NCBI GenBank assembly: GCA_910586505.1
Contig: CAJUGV010000003.1
Coordinates: 124,262 to 188,261, forward strand
Length of the DNA: 64,000 nt
Reading direction: 5' to 3'
Origin: an uncultured Paraprevotella sp.
GTDB taxonomy: Bacteria; Bacteroidota; Bacteroidia; Bacteroidales; Bacteroidaceae
Part shown: positions 43,708-53,148 of the stretch, in pieces
How the letters are laid out: each line of letters opens with the position of its first letter
Numbering within the stretch: position 1 is the stretch's first letter
The notes under the pieces: generated by a model
Told to the model about the DNA's origin: nothing
Seen by the model: only the letters and a program-made list of their open reading frames with translations
Database searches by the model: none
Translations under genes and position numbers: made by a program

Positions 43708-44472
43708 ATGGGAAAGATTATTGCCTTGGCTAATCAAAAGGGAGGAGTCGGAAAGACCACTACTTCGATGAATCTGGCTGCCTCGTTGGCAACACTGGAA
43801 AAAAAAGTCCTGCTTGTCGATGCAGACCCTCAGGCTAATGCGTCTTCCGGTTTGGGAGTAGACGTTTCCGAGATTGATAGTTCCATCTATGAATGCATCA
43901 TTGACCATGCAGATCCACGTGATGCCATCTACACCACCGACATCGAAGGACTTGACATCATCCCCTCGCACATAGACTTGGTAGGCGCAGAAATAGAGAT
44001 GCTAAACTTACCCAACCGCGAGAAAGTTTTGTCTTCCATCCTATCCCCGATGAAAAGCGAATATGATTATATATTGATAGACTGCTCGCCTTCCCTGGGG
44101 CTGATCACTGTAAACGCACTCACTGCAGCCGACTCGGTCATCATACCGGTGCAATGCGAATACTTCGCACTCGAAGGTATCAGCAAGTTGCTCAATACCA
44201 TTAAAATCATCAAATCCAAACTCAATCCATCTTTAGAGATAGAGGGTTTTCTGCTTACTATGTATGATAGTCGCCTGCGCCTTGCCAACCAAATCTACGA
44301 TGAAGTGAAAAAACACTTTCAGGAACTGGTATTCAAGACCGTCATCCAACGCAACGTCAAACTCAGCGAGGCCCCGAGCCACGGACTACCTGTCATACTT
44401 TACGATACCGACTCCACCGGTTCAAAGAATCATCTGGCATTGGCCAAAGAAATTATTGAAAAAGACAAATAA
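43708..44472 (+). CDS. parA: chromosome-partitioning ATPase ParA (Soj)
   Basis: 254 residues. The deviant Walker A motif is QKGGVGKTTTSMNLA (about 9-23) with the signature lysine; Walker A' LLVDADPQANASSGLG (about 36-51) and DYILIDCSPSLGLITVNAL (about 111-129) follow. The size and motifs are those of chromosomal ParA/Soj. It binds DNA non-specifically as an ATP dimer and moves ParB-origin complexes. Followed after 11 nt by parB. Confidence 0.96.
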   Translation: MGKIIALANQKGGVGKTTTSMNLAASLATLEKKVLLVDADPQANASSGLGVDVSEIDSSIYECIIDHADPRDAIYTTDIEGLDIIPSHIDLVGAEIEMLNLPNREKVLSSILSPMKSEYDYILIDCSPSLGLITVNALTAADSVIIPVQCEYFALEGISKLLNTIKIIKSKLNPSLEIEGFLLTMYDSRLRLANQIYDEVKKHFQELVFKTVIQRNVKLSEAPSHGLPVILYDTDSTGSKNHLALAKEIIEKDK

Positions 44473-44483
44473 CACAAAGAAGT

Positions 44484-45377
44484 ATGGCCGTACACAAAAA
44501 ATACCCCGCATTGGGACGTGGACTGGACGCACTGATTTCTACCAAAGAGGTACAAACGGACGGCTCTTCCACCATCAACGAAATCGAGTTGGATAAAATC
44601 GTTCCCAATCCGAACCAGCCGAGAAGGGAGTTTACCCCGGAGAGTTTGCGCGAACTGGCCGGCTCCATTGCCGAAATAGGCATCATACAACCCATCACAC
44701 TGCGAAAAATGGAAGACGGGTCTTTCCAGATTATTGCCGGAGAACGCAGATGGAGAGCCTCCCGAATGGCCGGCCTGCAAACCATACCGGCTTATATCCG
44801 CACGGCCGATGACGAGAACGTAATGGAAATGGCCCTGATTGAAAACATTCAACGGGAAGACCTGAACTCCGTAGAAATAGCATTGGCCTACCAGCACCTC
44901 ATCGAACAGTATAATCTGACGCAGGAGAGGTTAAGCGAACGGATCGGAAAAAACCGTTCCACGATCACGAACTATCTGCGTCTGCTGCGTCTTCCCGCCC
45001 CGATTCAGGTAGCGCTCCAAAACAAAGACATAGACATGGGGCACGCCCGTGCGTTGCTTGCCTTGGATAATCCGACTTTGCAGATCAAACTCTTTCAACA
45101 GATAGTCAAAGAGAATCTCTCCGTACGGAAAGTCGAAGAGATGGTAAAGGCACTGACGGAAGGAGAAAGTATAAAAAGCGGAGGTAAGAAAATAACGCCT
45201 CGCGGTGCACGCTTACAGGAAGAATACAACGTGCTCAAACAAAGCCTGTCCAAATTCTTCCAGGCCAAAGTGCAACTCACCTGTTCGGAAAAAGGAAAAG
45301 GAAAAATAAGCATACCCTTTGCCAATGAAGAAGAATTAGAACGTATCATAGAACTGTTTGACAGATTAAAAAGTTGA
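44484..45377 (+). CDS. parB: chromosome-partitioning protein ParB
   Basis: 297 residues. The ParB/Srx CTPase domain (about 30-120) has IVPNPNQPRREF, GIIQPITLRKM and GERRWRASRMAGL. The KorB-like helix-turn-helix (about 135-200) includes LTQERLSERIGKNRSTITNYLRLLRLP and IDMGHARALLAL. A C-terminal dimerisation segment ends with FANEEELERIIELFDRLKS. It binds parS and spreads as a clamp. No parS palindrome was recognised in this window. The stop overlaps the next start as TTGA. Confidence 0.96.
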   Translation: MAVHKKYPALGRGLDALISTKEVQTDGSSTINEIELDKIVPNPNQPRREFTPESLRELAGSIAEIGIIQPITLRKMEDGSFQIIAGERRWRASRMAGLQTIPAYIRTADDENVMEMALIENIQREDLNSVEIALAYQHLIEQYNLTQERLSERIGKNRSTITNYLRLLRLPAPIQVALQNKDIDMGHARALLALDNPTLQIKLFQQIVKENLSVRKVEEMVKALTEGESIKSGGKKITPRGARLQEEYNVLKQSLSKFFQAKVQLTCSEKGKGKISIPFANEEELERIIELFDRLKS

Positions 45378-46147
45378 AGCATATCAAACTCATATACCGT
45401 TACTTGGCCATCCTGTCCGGCATGCTGTTTATGCACGGGGGGATGTCTGTGGCTTGGGGTAACCCGTGCCTGAGAACAGACAGTATATATACGACGGCGG
45501 ATTCGCTACAGACGGCATCGCCCATTCCGGGCGACTCCCTGATGATAAATACCGATAACGTCAGCCTATCTGCTGCAACCGCATTGGATACGACCGGAAT
45601 CGGCATGAAAAGCGACTCTCTCCTTCTCCACACTCCTCCGTTCATGGAGAAACATTTCGTTCCCAATCCACAACGCGCGCTATGGCTGTCACTCATCATC
45701 CCCGGAGCAGGCCAGATTTACAACCGCAAACTATGGAAGATTCCCATTGTCTACGGCGGTTTTCTGGGATGCCTGTACGCTCTTACGTGGAACAACCAGA
45801 TGTACAGCGATTATTCACAAGCCTATCTGGACATCATGGACGACGACCCCAATACCAAAAGCTACGAAAACATGCTTCCCCTGAACTACAGTATAGAGGG
45901 AAGGGAAGACCAATATAAAGAAATATTCAAGAATAAGAAAAATTACTACCGTAAATACCGCGATATGAGTATCTTCGCCATGATAGCCGTATATCTTCTG
46001 TCTGTAGTAGATGCTTATGTAGATGCGGAACTGTCTTCTTTCGACATCTCCAAGGATTTAAGTCTGCGCATCGAACCCGCCGTTTTCAACATCGGCCGGC
46101 GTCAACGCGAGGCTTCCGTCGGAGTGCAATGCAATTTAAATTTTTAA
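45374..46147 (+). CDS. DUF5683 domain membrane protein
   Basis: 257 residues from a TTG start that overlaps the parB stop (TTGA). The TTG is preferred because it completes a signal peptide (about 1-29). The conserved DUF5683 block begins near residue 98 (PNPQRALWLSLIIPGAGQIYNRKLWKIPIVYGGFLGCLYAL), with further hydrophobic segments to about residue 225 (YRDMSIFAMIAVYLLSVVDAYVDAEL) and a terminal beta-type strand ending VQCNLNF. The family is Bacteroidota-specific and of unknown role, usually found exactly here between parB and the lytic transglycosylase. Confidence 0.87.
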   Translation: MKHIKLIYRYLAILSGMLFMHGGMSVAWGNPCLRTDSIYTTADSLQTASPIPGDSLMINTDNVSLSAATALDTTGIGMKSDSLLLHTPPFMEKHFVPNPQRALWLSLIIPGAGQIYNRKLWKIPIVYGGFLGCLYALTWNNQMYSDYSQAYLDIMDDDPNTKSYENMLPLNYSIEGREDQYKEIFKNKKNYYRKYRDMSIFAMIAVYLLSVVDAYVDAELSSFDISKDLSLRIEPAVFNIGRRQREASVGVQCNLNF

Positions 46148-46150
46148 ATC

Positions 46151-47440
46151 ATGATGAAAAAAATCCGATTAATATGTATAGCGACCCTGTTATCCACAGG
46201 CATACACGCACAAAAGGACATTACCGTACACGATAACCAAACGGGAAAAGATGAAATTATAGGCCTTCCGGAAGGAATGACCTATGAGATCGACAGTTTG
46301 CTTAAAGAATGGAACACTAAGAATTATCTGGATATAGACGAAAAATGCGAGAGTTCCAATGAAAACCCGCAATATACAAAAGAACAATACATTTCAAGGC
46401 TGAACCGCCTGCCCAACGTCATTGAAATGCCTCACAACGAGGTTGTACAAAAGTTCATAGATCATTACTGTACCCGTCTCAGACGTTCCGTATCGTATAT
46501 GCTGGGGGCAAACAACTTCTACGTACCAATCTTTGAAGAAGCATTGGAAAGCTATCAGCTACCTCTTGAACTGAAATATTTGCCGGTTATCGAATCGGCC
46601 CTTAACCCCGAAGCCACCTCACATGTGGGAGCCGCCGGACTATGGCAGTTTATGATTGCCACAGGAAAAATGTATGGTCTGGATGTCAACAGCCTGATTG
46701 ACGAACGACGCGATCCGATCAAGTCTTCTTATGCAGCAGCACACTACCTGCAAGACCTTTACCAGATATTCGGTGACTGGACACTTGTCATTGCAGCCTA
46801 CAACTGCGGACCGGCCAATGTAAACAAAGCCATCCGACGTGCCGGAGGCAGCAAAGACTATTGGCAGATTTACCCTTACCTCCCGCAAGAAACAAGAGGA
46901 TATGTACCCGCCTTTATTGCGGCGAACTACGTGATGAACTACTACTGCGAACACAATATCTGTCCCATGACCGCCACGCTTCCTCCCAGCACGGATACAA
47001 TCATCGTCAACCGCGACGTACATTTCGACCAGATCGTAGCCGTATGCAACGTAAAAGCAGAAGAAGTAAAAGCTTTGAACCCCCAATACCGTACCGGACT
47101 GATTCCCGGCGGAAAGAAAAGTTGCATACTCCGCCTGCCCACCCACGGTATCAGTGCATTCATCGCAGCCGGCGATTCGGTCTATACCTATAAATCCGAC
47201 GAATTATTCACCAACCGTAGTGAGGTCGCCGTGAACCAAGCAACCGGCCGTTCGTCAACAAGCCGTTCACGCAGAGCGCAACAAAACAGCTATGGTCAAG
47301 GAAAAACCGTCAAGGTACGCCAGGGCGACAGCCTGTCAACCATAGCCAAACGTAACGGAACCACCGTAGCCAAACTCCAGAAACTGAACGGCATGAAAGG
47401 CACAAGCCTGCGGGCCGGACAAAGTCTGCGGGTAAGATAA
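46151..47440 (+). CDS. membrane-bound lytic murein transglycosylase D-like protein
   Basis: 429 residues with a signal peptide (about 1-20). The GH23 transglycosylase domain (about 110-270) has the catalytic Glu in LKYLPVIESALNPEATSHVGAAGLWQFM, then the ARY-like AAYNCGPANVNKAI and YLPQETRGYVPAFIAANYVM. A LysM peptidoglycan-binding domain ends the protein (KVRQGDSLSTIAKRNGTTVAKLQKLNGM), with a weaker LysM-like stretch near 295-340. It cleaves the glycan strand with formation of 1,6-anhydromuramic acid in the periplasm. Family MltD by domain order; the exact paralogue is not certain. Confidence 0.92.
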   Translation: MMKKIRLICIATLLSTGIHAQKDITVHDNQTGKDEIIGLPEGMTYEIDSLLKEWNTKNYLDIDEKCESSNENPQYTKEQYISRLNRLPNVIEMPHNEVVQKFIDHYCTRLRRSVSYMLGANNFYVPIFEEALESYQLPLELKYLPVIESALNPEATSHVGAAGLWQFMIATGKMYGLDVNSLIDERRDPIKSSYAAAHYLQDLYQIFGDWTLVIAAYNCGPANVNKAIRRAGGSKDYWQIYPYLPQETRGYVPAFIAANYVMNYYCEHNICPMTATLPPSTDTIIVNRDVHFDQIVAVCNVKAEEVKALNPQYRTGLIPGGKKSCILRLPTHGISAFIAAGDSVYTYKSDELFTNRSEVAVNQATGRSSTSRSRRAQQNSYGQGKTVKVRQGDSLSTIAKRNGTTVAKLQKLNGMKGTSLRAGQSLRVR

Positions 47441-47468
47441 GAAGCCGAAAAGACAAAAGGAAGAGACC

Positions 47469-49724
47469 ATGGAAGATTCTGCAAAAAAAATACAGGAAGA
47501 AGAAAGAATGATCGACGATGCCTTCCAGCATCTGATAGACACTTACCTCGCATCACGGCACCGCAAGAAGGTGGACATCATCACCAAAGGCTTCAACTTT
47601 GCCCGGCAAGCCCACAAAGGCGTACGCCGTCTGTCGGGCGAGCCGTATATCATGCACCCTCTTGCCGTAGCACAGATCGTATGCGGAGAAATCGGACTGG
47701 GCTCTACCTCCATCTGCGCAGCCTTGCTCCACGATGTCGTGGAAGACACCGACTACACGGTAGAAGACATTTCCAATATCTTCGGTCCGAAAATAGCACA
47801 AATCGTAGACGGGCTTACGAAAATCTCAGGCGGCATCTTCGGTGACAAAGCTTCCGCACAAGCCGAATCGTTCAAAAAACTGCTGCTGACTATGAGCGAT
47901 GACATCCGCGTCATCCTCATTAAGATCTCAGACCGCCTGCACAACATGCGCACATTGGGTTCACAACCGCCCAACAAGCAATACAAAATTGCCGGTGAGA
48001 CCCTTTATATTTATGCCCCTTTGGCAAACCGTCTGGGATTAAATAAAATAAAAGAAGAACTGGAAGACCTGAGCTTCCGATACGAACACCCTGAGGAATA
48101 TAAGCAAATCATAGACAAACTGGCTGAAACACGCGAACATCGCAAAAGCCTGTTTGACGAATTCACCCAGCCCATAAGGAAAGCGCTGGACAGGATGAAT
48201 CTGACTTATACCATCAAGGCACGCATCAAGACACCCTATTCCATCTGGTGCAAGATGCAAAACAAGCATATAGAATTCGAAGAAGTCTACGACATTCTTG
48301 CCGTTAGAATCATATTCGATCCCCAAACATTGGAAGACGAGATCAGCGAATGCTTCCGCATCTACGTATGTGCCAGTCAGATATACAAGCCGCACCCCGA
48401 AAGACTGCGCGACTGGCTCACCCACCCGAAAGCCAACGGCTATCAGGCCCTGCACGTCACTCTGATGAGCAAGACGGGCCAGTGGATAGAGGTGCAGATA
48501 CGTTCCACACGGATGGACGAAATGGCAGAGCAAGGGTTTGCCGCCCATTGGAAATACAAAGAAGGAAGCAAAACCACGGCCGACAGCGAAGACGAACTCG
48601 AAAAATGGCTGCATACCATCAAGGAGATATTGGACGACCCGCAACCGAACGCATTGGACTTCCTCGACGCCATCAAACTGAATCTCTATGCTTCGGAGAT
48701 CTTTGTCGTCACTCCCAAAGGAGAGTTCAAGACCATGCCTGCCGACTGCACGGCACTCGACTTTGCATTCTCCATCCATACCTTCCTTGGCAGTCATTGC
48801 ATCGGAGCCAAGGTAAATCACAAGCTGGTCCCTCTAAGCCATAAGCTTCAGAGCGGCGATCAGGTGGAAATCCTCACCTCAAAAACCCAGCGCATACAAA
48901 AAGAATGGATTAACTTTGCCACCACGGCCAAAGCCAAAGGCAAAATCCAAGCCATACTGCGCCGTGAGGAACGAGAACAGCAGAAACAGGGCGAAGAGTG
49001 GCTCAATGAATTCTTCGAAAAAGCGGAAATAGAGCCAAACAGTATCAACGTCGACAAACTGTGCGAGTTTCATCATATCAAACTCCGTGAGGAATTGTTC
49101 CAGGCCATCGGCAGCAAAAATATAGTATTGGGCCCGGCAGACCTCAACATCCTCCACGACAAAGCCGGCGGCAAAGGCAACAGTTGGGTGAAACTCATTC
49201 CATTCCTGAAGAAAAAGCCTCACACACAAAAGGCAAAAGAGAAAGCCGTTCCCGTACCGGCTATGAAAATAGACCGCAAGAAAACGGTCGTGCTCAATGA
49301 AGAGAATATCCAGAACTTCATCATCGCGGAATGCTGTCACCCGATTCCCGGCGACGACATACTGGGATATCTCGACAAAGACGAACACATCCACATCCAC
49401 AAACGTCACTGTAGCGTTGCCGACAAACTTAAGACAAGCGACGGCAACCACATACTGGCAACCAACTGGGATGTACACAAGACCTTACTGTTTCCCGTCA
49501 CCATCAAAGTAAGCGGTATCGACAATGTGGGCGTTCTTCACGAAATGACCGGAGTGCTCTCCAATCAATTCAACATCAACATCCACCGGCTGACCGTAAC
49601 CACCAAGGACGGCATCTTCGACGGTGAGATTCAGTTGGGCGTGCATGATGTGGAAGATGTAAAAACCATCTGCAACAAACTCAAGAACATGACGGGAATA
49701 GAAGAAGTGACCCGCATAGACTGA
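47469..49724 (+). CDS. RelA/SpoT family (p)ppGpp synthetase/hydrolase
   Basis: 751 residues. Domain order: HD hydrolase domain with H88-D89 in LLHDVVEDTDYT, synthetase domain (about 245-365; RIKTPYSIWCKM, VYDILAVRIIF, GYQALHVTL, EVQIRSTRMDEMAEQGFAAHWKYKEG), TGS domain (about 405-465), a helical/zinc-finger region with ECCHPIPGDDILGY and a C-terminal ACT domain (VSGIDNVGVLHEMTGVL). Because the HD residues are intact it is likely bifunctional (Rel/SpoT type). It sets the stringent-response alarmone level. A terminator follows at 49756-49791. Confidence 0.95.
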   Translation: MEDSAKKIQEEERMIDDAFQHLIDTYLASRHRKKVDIITKGFNFARQAHKGVRRLSGEPYIMHPLAVAQIVCGEIGLGSTSICAALLHDVVEDTDYTVEDISNIFGPKIAQIVDGLTKISGGIFGDKASAQAESFKKLLLTMSDDIRVILIKISDRLHNMRTLGSQPPNKQYKIAGETLYIYAPLANRLGLNKIKEELEDLSFRYEHPEEYKQIIDKLAETREHRKSLFDEFTQPIRKALDRMNLTYTIKARIKTPYSIWCKMQNKHIEFEEVYDILAVRIIFDPQTLEDEISECFRIYVCASQIYKPHPERLRDWLTHPKANGYQALHVTLMSKTGQWIEVQIRSTRMDEMAEQGFAAHWKYKEGSKTTADSEDELEKWLHTIKEILDDPQPNALDFLDAIKLNLYASEIFVVTPKGEFKTMPADCTALDFAFSIHTFLGSHCIGAKVNHKLVPLSHKLQSGDQVEILTSKTQRIQKEWINFATTAKAKGKIQAILRREEREQQKQGEEWLNEFFEKAEIEPNSINVDKLCEFHHIKLREELFQAIGSKNIVLGPADLNILHDKAGGKGNSWVKLIPFLKKKPHTQKAKEKAVPVPAMKIDRKKTVVLNEENIQNFIIAECCHPIPGDDILGYLDKDEHIHIHKRHCSVADKLKTSDGNHILATNWDVHKTLLFPVTIKVSGIDNVGVLHEMTGVLSNQFNINIHRLTVTTKDGIFDGEIQLGVHDVEDVKTICNKLKNMTGIEEVTRID

Positions 49725-49755
49725 AAACTCCCGGACCGGAAACCTTATATAATCG

Positions 49756-49791
49756 AAAAGGAATCAGACCAACCCGTCTAATTCCTTTTTT
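49756..49791 (+). terminator. terminator after the RelA/SpoT gene
   Basis: AAAAGGAATCAGAC (49756-49769) pairs with GTCTAATTCCTTTT (49776-49789) with one mismatch and a 6-nt loop, followed by a T-run. It overlaps the last codons of the convergent merR-type gene. Confidence 0.8.
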
Positions 49792-50111
49792 ATTTGCATC
49801 AACTCTTCCCGCACAGCTTGCAGGCGGCCTACCACCTCTACATTGCGCTCCACGTCATCCCGGCTGTTTTTGAGCGCCTTACGGGCGGCCGCAAGTTTCA
49901 TTCCCTTCACCTTGACCAGATGATGAATCACCCGCACCTGCTCAATATCCTCCTGCGAATATTGGCGGATGTTGCGCCCGGCCTTTTTAGGAGCAATCGT
50001 AGGAAATTCCTTCTCCCAATACCGCAACAGTGTCTCGGACACCCCGATCATTTCCGCCACCTCGCTGATGGAATAATAAAGTTTCAGTTCCTTATTCGGA
50101 TTCAGTGCCAT
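49764..50111 (-). CDS. MerR family transcriptional regulator
   Basis: 115 residues. The N-terminal winged helix has the MerR pattern YYSISEVAEMIGVSETLLRYWEKEFPTIAPKKAGRNIRQYSQEDIEQV split across helices (about 11-58). A C-terminal coiled-coil dimerisation helix follows (about 75-113). There is no metal-binding cysteine, so a metal sensor is unlikely. The gene is divergent from alaS and their promoters interlock, so it may repress alaS, itself, or both. The target is not known. Confidence 0.9.
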   Translation of the reverse strand: MALNPNKELKLYYSISEVAEMIGVSETLLRYWEKEFPTIAPKKAGRNIRQYSQEDIEQVRVIHHLVKVKGMKLAAARKALKNSRDDVERNVEVVGRLQAVREELMQIKKELDGLV

Positions 50112-50148
50112 AATTCATTTCTTTTATCTGTCGTTTCCAGCCATTTAC

Positions 50149-50179
50149 TTGCAAAAGTAGGCAAAACGGCCTATCTTTG
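50149..50179 (+). promoter_or_regulatory. promoter of alaS
   Basis: CTTG (50149-50152), 19 nt, TATCTTTG (50172-50179), a near-full consensus match. It overlaps completely the divergent promoter listed next, so RNA polymerase could occupy only one at a time. Confidence 0.65.
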
Positions 50180-50183
50180 CAAA
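50153..50183 (-). promoter_or_regulatory. promoter of the MerR-type gene
   Basis: On the minus strand TTTG (50183-50180), 19 nt, TACTTTTG (50160-50153), a full consensus match. Its -33 and -7 boxes each lie beside those of the alaS promoter. Confidence 0.7.
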
Positions 50184-50220
50184 ACTTTTTGAGAAATAGT
50201 AACAATAAAATAAGAATCAA

Positions 50221-52836
50221 ATGACTGCAAACGAAATCCGCGACTCGTTCGTCAAATTCTTCGAGTCAAAAGGACATCTCATTGTCCCCTCCGCGCCGAT
50301 GGTCATCAAAGACGACCCGACGCTGATGTTCACCAATGCGGGCATGAACCAGTTCAAAGACATTATCCTGGGCAACCGCCCCGCCACCAGCAAACGGTGT
50401 ACAGACTCACAGAAGTGTCTCCGCGTGAGCGGCAAGCACAACGATCTGGAAGAAGTGGGCCACGACACATATCATCATACCATGTTCGAAATGCTGGGCA
50501 ACTGGAGCTTCGGCGACTACTTCAAGAAAGAAGCCATCGAATGGGCATGGGAATATCTGGTGGACGTGTTAAAGATAGACAAGTCCAACCTCTACGCCAC
50601 CGTGTTTGAGGGTTCGCCCGAAGAGGGGCTGGAACGCGACAACGAAGCGGCCTCCTACTGGGAGAAGTTCCTGCCTGCCGACCATATCATCAACGGCAAC
50701 AAACACGACAACTTCTGGGAGATGGGCGCCACAGGTCCCTGCGGCCCTTGCTCCGAACTGCACATCGACCTCCGTCCGGAAGAGGAAAAAGCCAAAGTGC
50801 CCGGACGGGACATGGTGAACAAAGACAATCCGCTCGTCATAGAAATATGGAACCTCGTGTTCATGCAGTACAACCGCAAGGCCGACCAGACCCTGGAACC
50901 CCTTCCGGCCAAAGTCATCGACACGGGAATGGGCTTCGAACGCCTGTGCGCCGTGATGCAGGGCAAACGCTCCAACTACGACACCGACGTGTTCCAACCC
51001 ATCATCAAGGTAATCGGCGACCTGTCGGGATGCCGTTACGGTGAAGACCCCAAGAAAGACGTCGCCATGCGCGTAGTGGCCGATCACCTGCGCACCATCG
51101 CATTCTCCATTGCCGACGGCCAGTTGCCGGGCAATGCCAAAGCAGGATATGTGATCCGCCGCATCCTGCGCCGGGCCGTGCGCTATGCCTACACGTTCCT
51201 GGGACAGAAAGAAGCGTTCATGTATAAGCTGCTGCCCGTGCTCGTACAGGAAATGGGCCGGTCCTACCCCGAATTGGAAGCACAGAAAGTACTGATCTCC
51301 AAAGTGATGAAAGAAGAGGAGGACTCCTTCCTGCGTACCTTGGAGACTGGTATCCGCCTGCTCGACCGCGTGATGGCAGACGCCCGTGCAGCCGAGAAGA
51401 CGGTCATCGACGGCGTGCAAGCCTTCACCCTCTTCGACACCTACGGATTCCCGCTCGACCTGACGGAACTCATCTGCCGCGAAAACGGCATGACCGTGGA
51501 TGAGGAAGCTTTCCAAGCGGAAATGCAGAAACAGAAAGAACGTGCGCGCAACGCAGCCGCTGTGGAAACAAGCGACTGGGTGGTAGTGGCAGACGGAGAA
51601 ACCACTTTCAAGGGATGGGATTATACGGAGCATGAATGCCACATCCTGCGCTACCGCAAAGTGACACAGAAGAAACAGACCTTCTATCAGATCGTGCTCG
51701 ACACCACTCCGTTCTACGCTGAAATGGGCGGACAGGCGGGAGACCGCGGCGTGCTCTGCTCGGAACATGAAACCATCGAAATCGTAGATACCAAGCGCGA
51801 GAACAATCTGCCGGTACACATCGCCACGACGCTGCCGCAACATCCCGAAGCCGACTTTATGGCTTGCGTAGACACAGATCTGCGTGCGGCCAGCGAAGCC
51901 AACCACACATGTACGCACCTGCTCGACCAGGCCCTGCGCACGGTATTGGGCGACCACGTGGAACAGAAAGGATCGCTCGTCACTCCCGAATATCTCCGTT
52001 TCGACTTCTCACACTTCCAGAAAGTGACCGACGAACAGTTGCGCGAAGTAGAACGGCTCGTCAATGCCAGAATCCGCGAAGACATTCCCTTGCAAGACCA
52101 CCGCGACATGCCGATAGAAGAGGCCCGCAAACTGGGTGCCATCGCTCTCTTCGGTGAGAAATACGGCGACAGGGTGCGCGTAGTGCAGTTTGGCAGCAGT
52201 GTGGAATTCTGCGGAGGATGCCATGCAAAATCTACAGGGCGCATCGGTATGATGAAGATTCTGGGCGAAAGTTCCGTGGCAGCGGGAGTGCGCCGTATCG
52301 AAGCCATTACAGGTGAGAAAGTGGAAGACGCTCTCTATAAACTGCAAGACCTGAACCGCGAACTGAAAACAATGTTCAACAACGCTCCCGACGTGAAGGC
52401 AGCCATCCATAAGTTCATCGAAGAAAACAGTGCACTGAAAAAGCAACTGGAAGAAAGCATGAAAGAGAAAGCTGCAAACATCCGCCAGCACATGATGGAA
52501 AAAGCCGCCATCGTCAACGGAGTGACCGTATACAGCAGCGTAATCCCCATGCCTGCCGACGTAGTGAAAGACCTCGCATTCCAGTTGCGTAATTGCAGCG
52601 AAAATGCGCTCGTCATCATCGGAAGCCGGTTTGAAGACAAACCGATGCTTACGGCGGCAGCCTCGGACAACCTGGTACAGGAACATGGTATGAACGTGGG
52701 CAAAATCATCCGCGAAGCAGCCAAACTTATCAAGGGCGGCGGCGGCGGCCAGCCTCACTTCGCCACTGCAGGCGGAAAAGACGTGGACGGACTGAGCGCA
52801 GCCGTAGATAAATTCATCGAACTGGCAGATCTGTAA
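50221..52836 (+). CDS. alaS: alanyl-tRNA synthetase
   Basis: 871 residues, normal length. The class II catalytic core is at the N-terminus (FFESKGHLIVPSAPM, FTNAGMNQFKDIILG, HDTYHHTMFEMLGNWSFGDYFKKEAIEWAWEYL), then the tRNA-binding helical region. The editing domain keeps its zinc residues: H562 and H566 in NHTCTHLL, and C664-x3-H668 in CGGCHAKS. The C-terminal oligomerisation domain ends with GGGGGQPHFATAGGKD. It charges tRNA-Ala and removes mis-attached Ser/Gly. Confidence 0.97.
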   Translation: MTANEIRDSFVKFFESKGHLIVPSAPMVIKDDPTLMFTNAGMNQFKDIILGNRPATSKRCTDSQKCLRVSGKHNDLEEVGHDTYHHTMFEMLGNWSFGDYFKKEAIEWAWEYLVDVLKIDKSNLYATVFEGSPEEGLERDNEAASYWEKFLPADHIINGNKHDNFWEMGATGPCGPCSELHIDLRPEEEKAKVPGRDMVNKDNPLVIEIWNLVFMQYNRKADQTLEPLPAKVIDTGMGFERLCAVMQGKRSNYDTDVFQPIIKVIGDLSGCRYGEDPKKDVAMRVVADHLRTIAFSIADGQLPGNAKAGYVIRRILRRAVRYAYTFLGQKEAFMYKLLPVLVQEMGRSYPELEAQKVLISKVMKEEEDSFLRTLETGIRLLDRVMADARAAEKTVIDGVQAFTLFDTYGFPLDLTELICRENGMTVDEEAFQAEMQKQKERARNAAAVETSDWVVVADGETTFKGWDYTEHECHILRYRKVTQKKQTFYQIVLDTTPFYAEMGGQAGDRGVLCSEHETIEIVDTKRENNLPVHIATTLPQHPEADFMACVDTDLRAASEANHTCTHLLDQALRTVLGDHVEQKGSLVTPEYLRFDFSHFQKVTDEQLREVERLVNARIREDIPLQDHRDMPIEEARKLGAIALFGEKYGDRVRVVQFGSSVEFCGGCHAKSTGRIGMMKILGESSVAAGVRRIEAITGEKVEDALYKLQDLNRELKTMFNNAPDVKAAIHKFIEENSALKKQLEESMKEKAANIRQHMMEKAAIVNGVTVYSSVIPMPADVVKDLAFQLRNCSENALVIIGSRFEDKPMLTAAASDNLVQEHGMNVGKIIREAAKLIKGGGGGQPHFATAGGKDVDGLSAAVDKFIELADL

Positions 52837-52859
52837 ACCGCAGACCGACCTATCGGACC

Positions 52860-52895
52860 ACGGGAAGAAACACTCATGTTTCTTCCCGTTTTTTT
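52860..52895 (+). terminator. rho-independent terminator of alaS
   Basis: A perfect 13-bp stem ACGGGAAGAAACA (52860-52872) / TGTTTCTTCCCGT (52877-52889) with a 4-nt CTCA loop, then a T-run to 52895. Confidence 0.92.
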
Positions 52896-53019
52896 ATATT
52901 CCCGTACTCCTCCCGATGCACTCGGGGAAAATAAAAAAGTTTACATCCAGCACGGAGCAGGCAATCCGCCCATTCATATTTATCGCACAAGCACACAATG
53001 AATTAGAGAAGAACGCAAC

Positions 53020-53095
53020 GCCCCATAAAATGATGAGGAAGAAAAAATATTTTCATGAGCAAGAAAAATATAAATGTTCCGCATGAAAATTTTCC
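53020..53095. repeat. degenerate intergenic repeat-like element
   Basis: The 312-nt gap 52837-53148 holds the alaS terminator and then an AT-rich stretch without a gene. Within it TGATGAG, CATGAGCA and TTCCGCATGAAAATT (ending near 53091) resemble the perfect inverted repeat at 31153-31204 (CTCCGCATGAAAATT) and appear to be a degenerate copy. It may also contribute to helicase mRNA 3' ends. Confidence 0.4.
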
Positions 53096-53148
53096 GTCGT
53101 GCGTCACGTTTTTCAGGCATCTCCTCTATTAAGAAAAAAACATACAGA

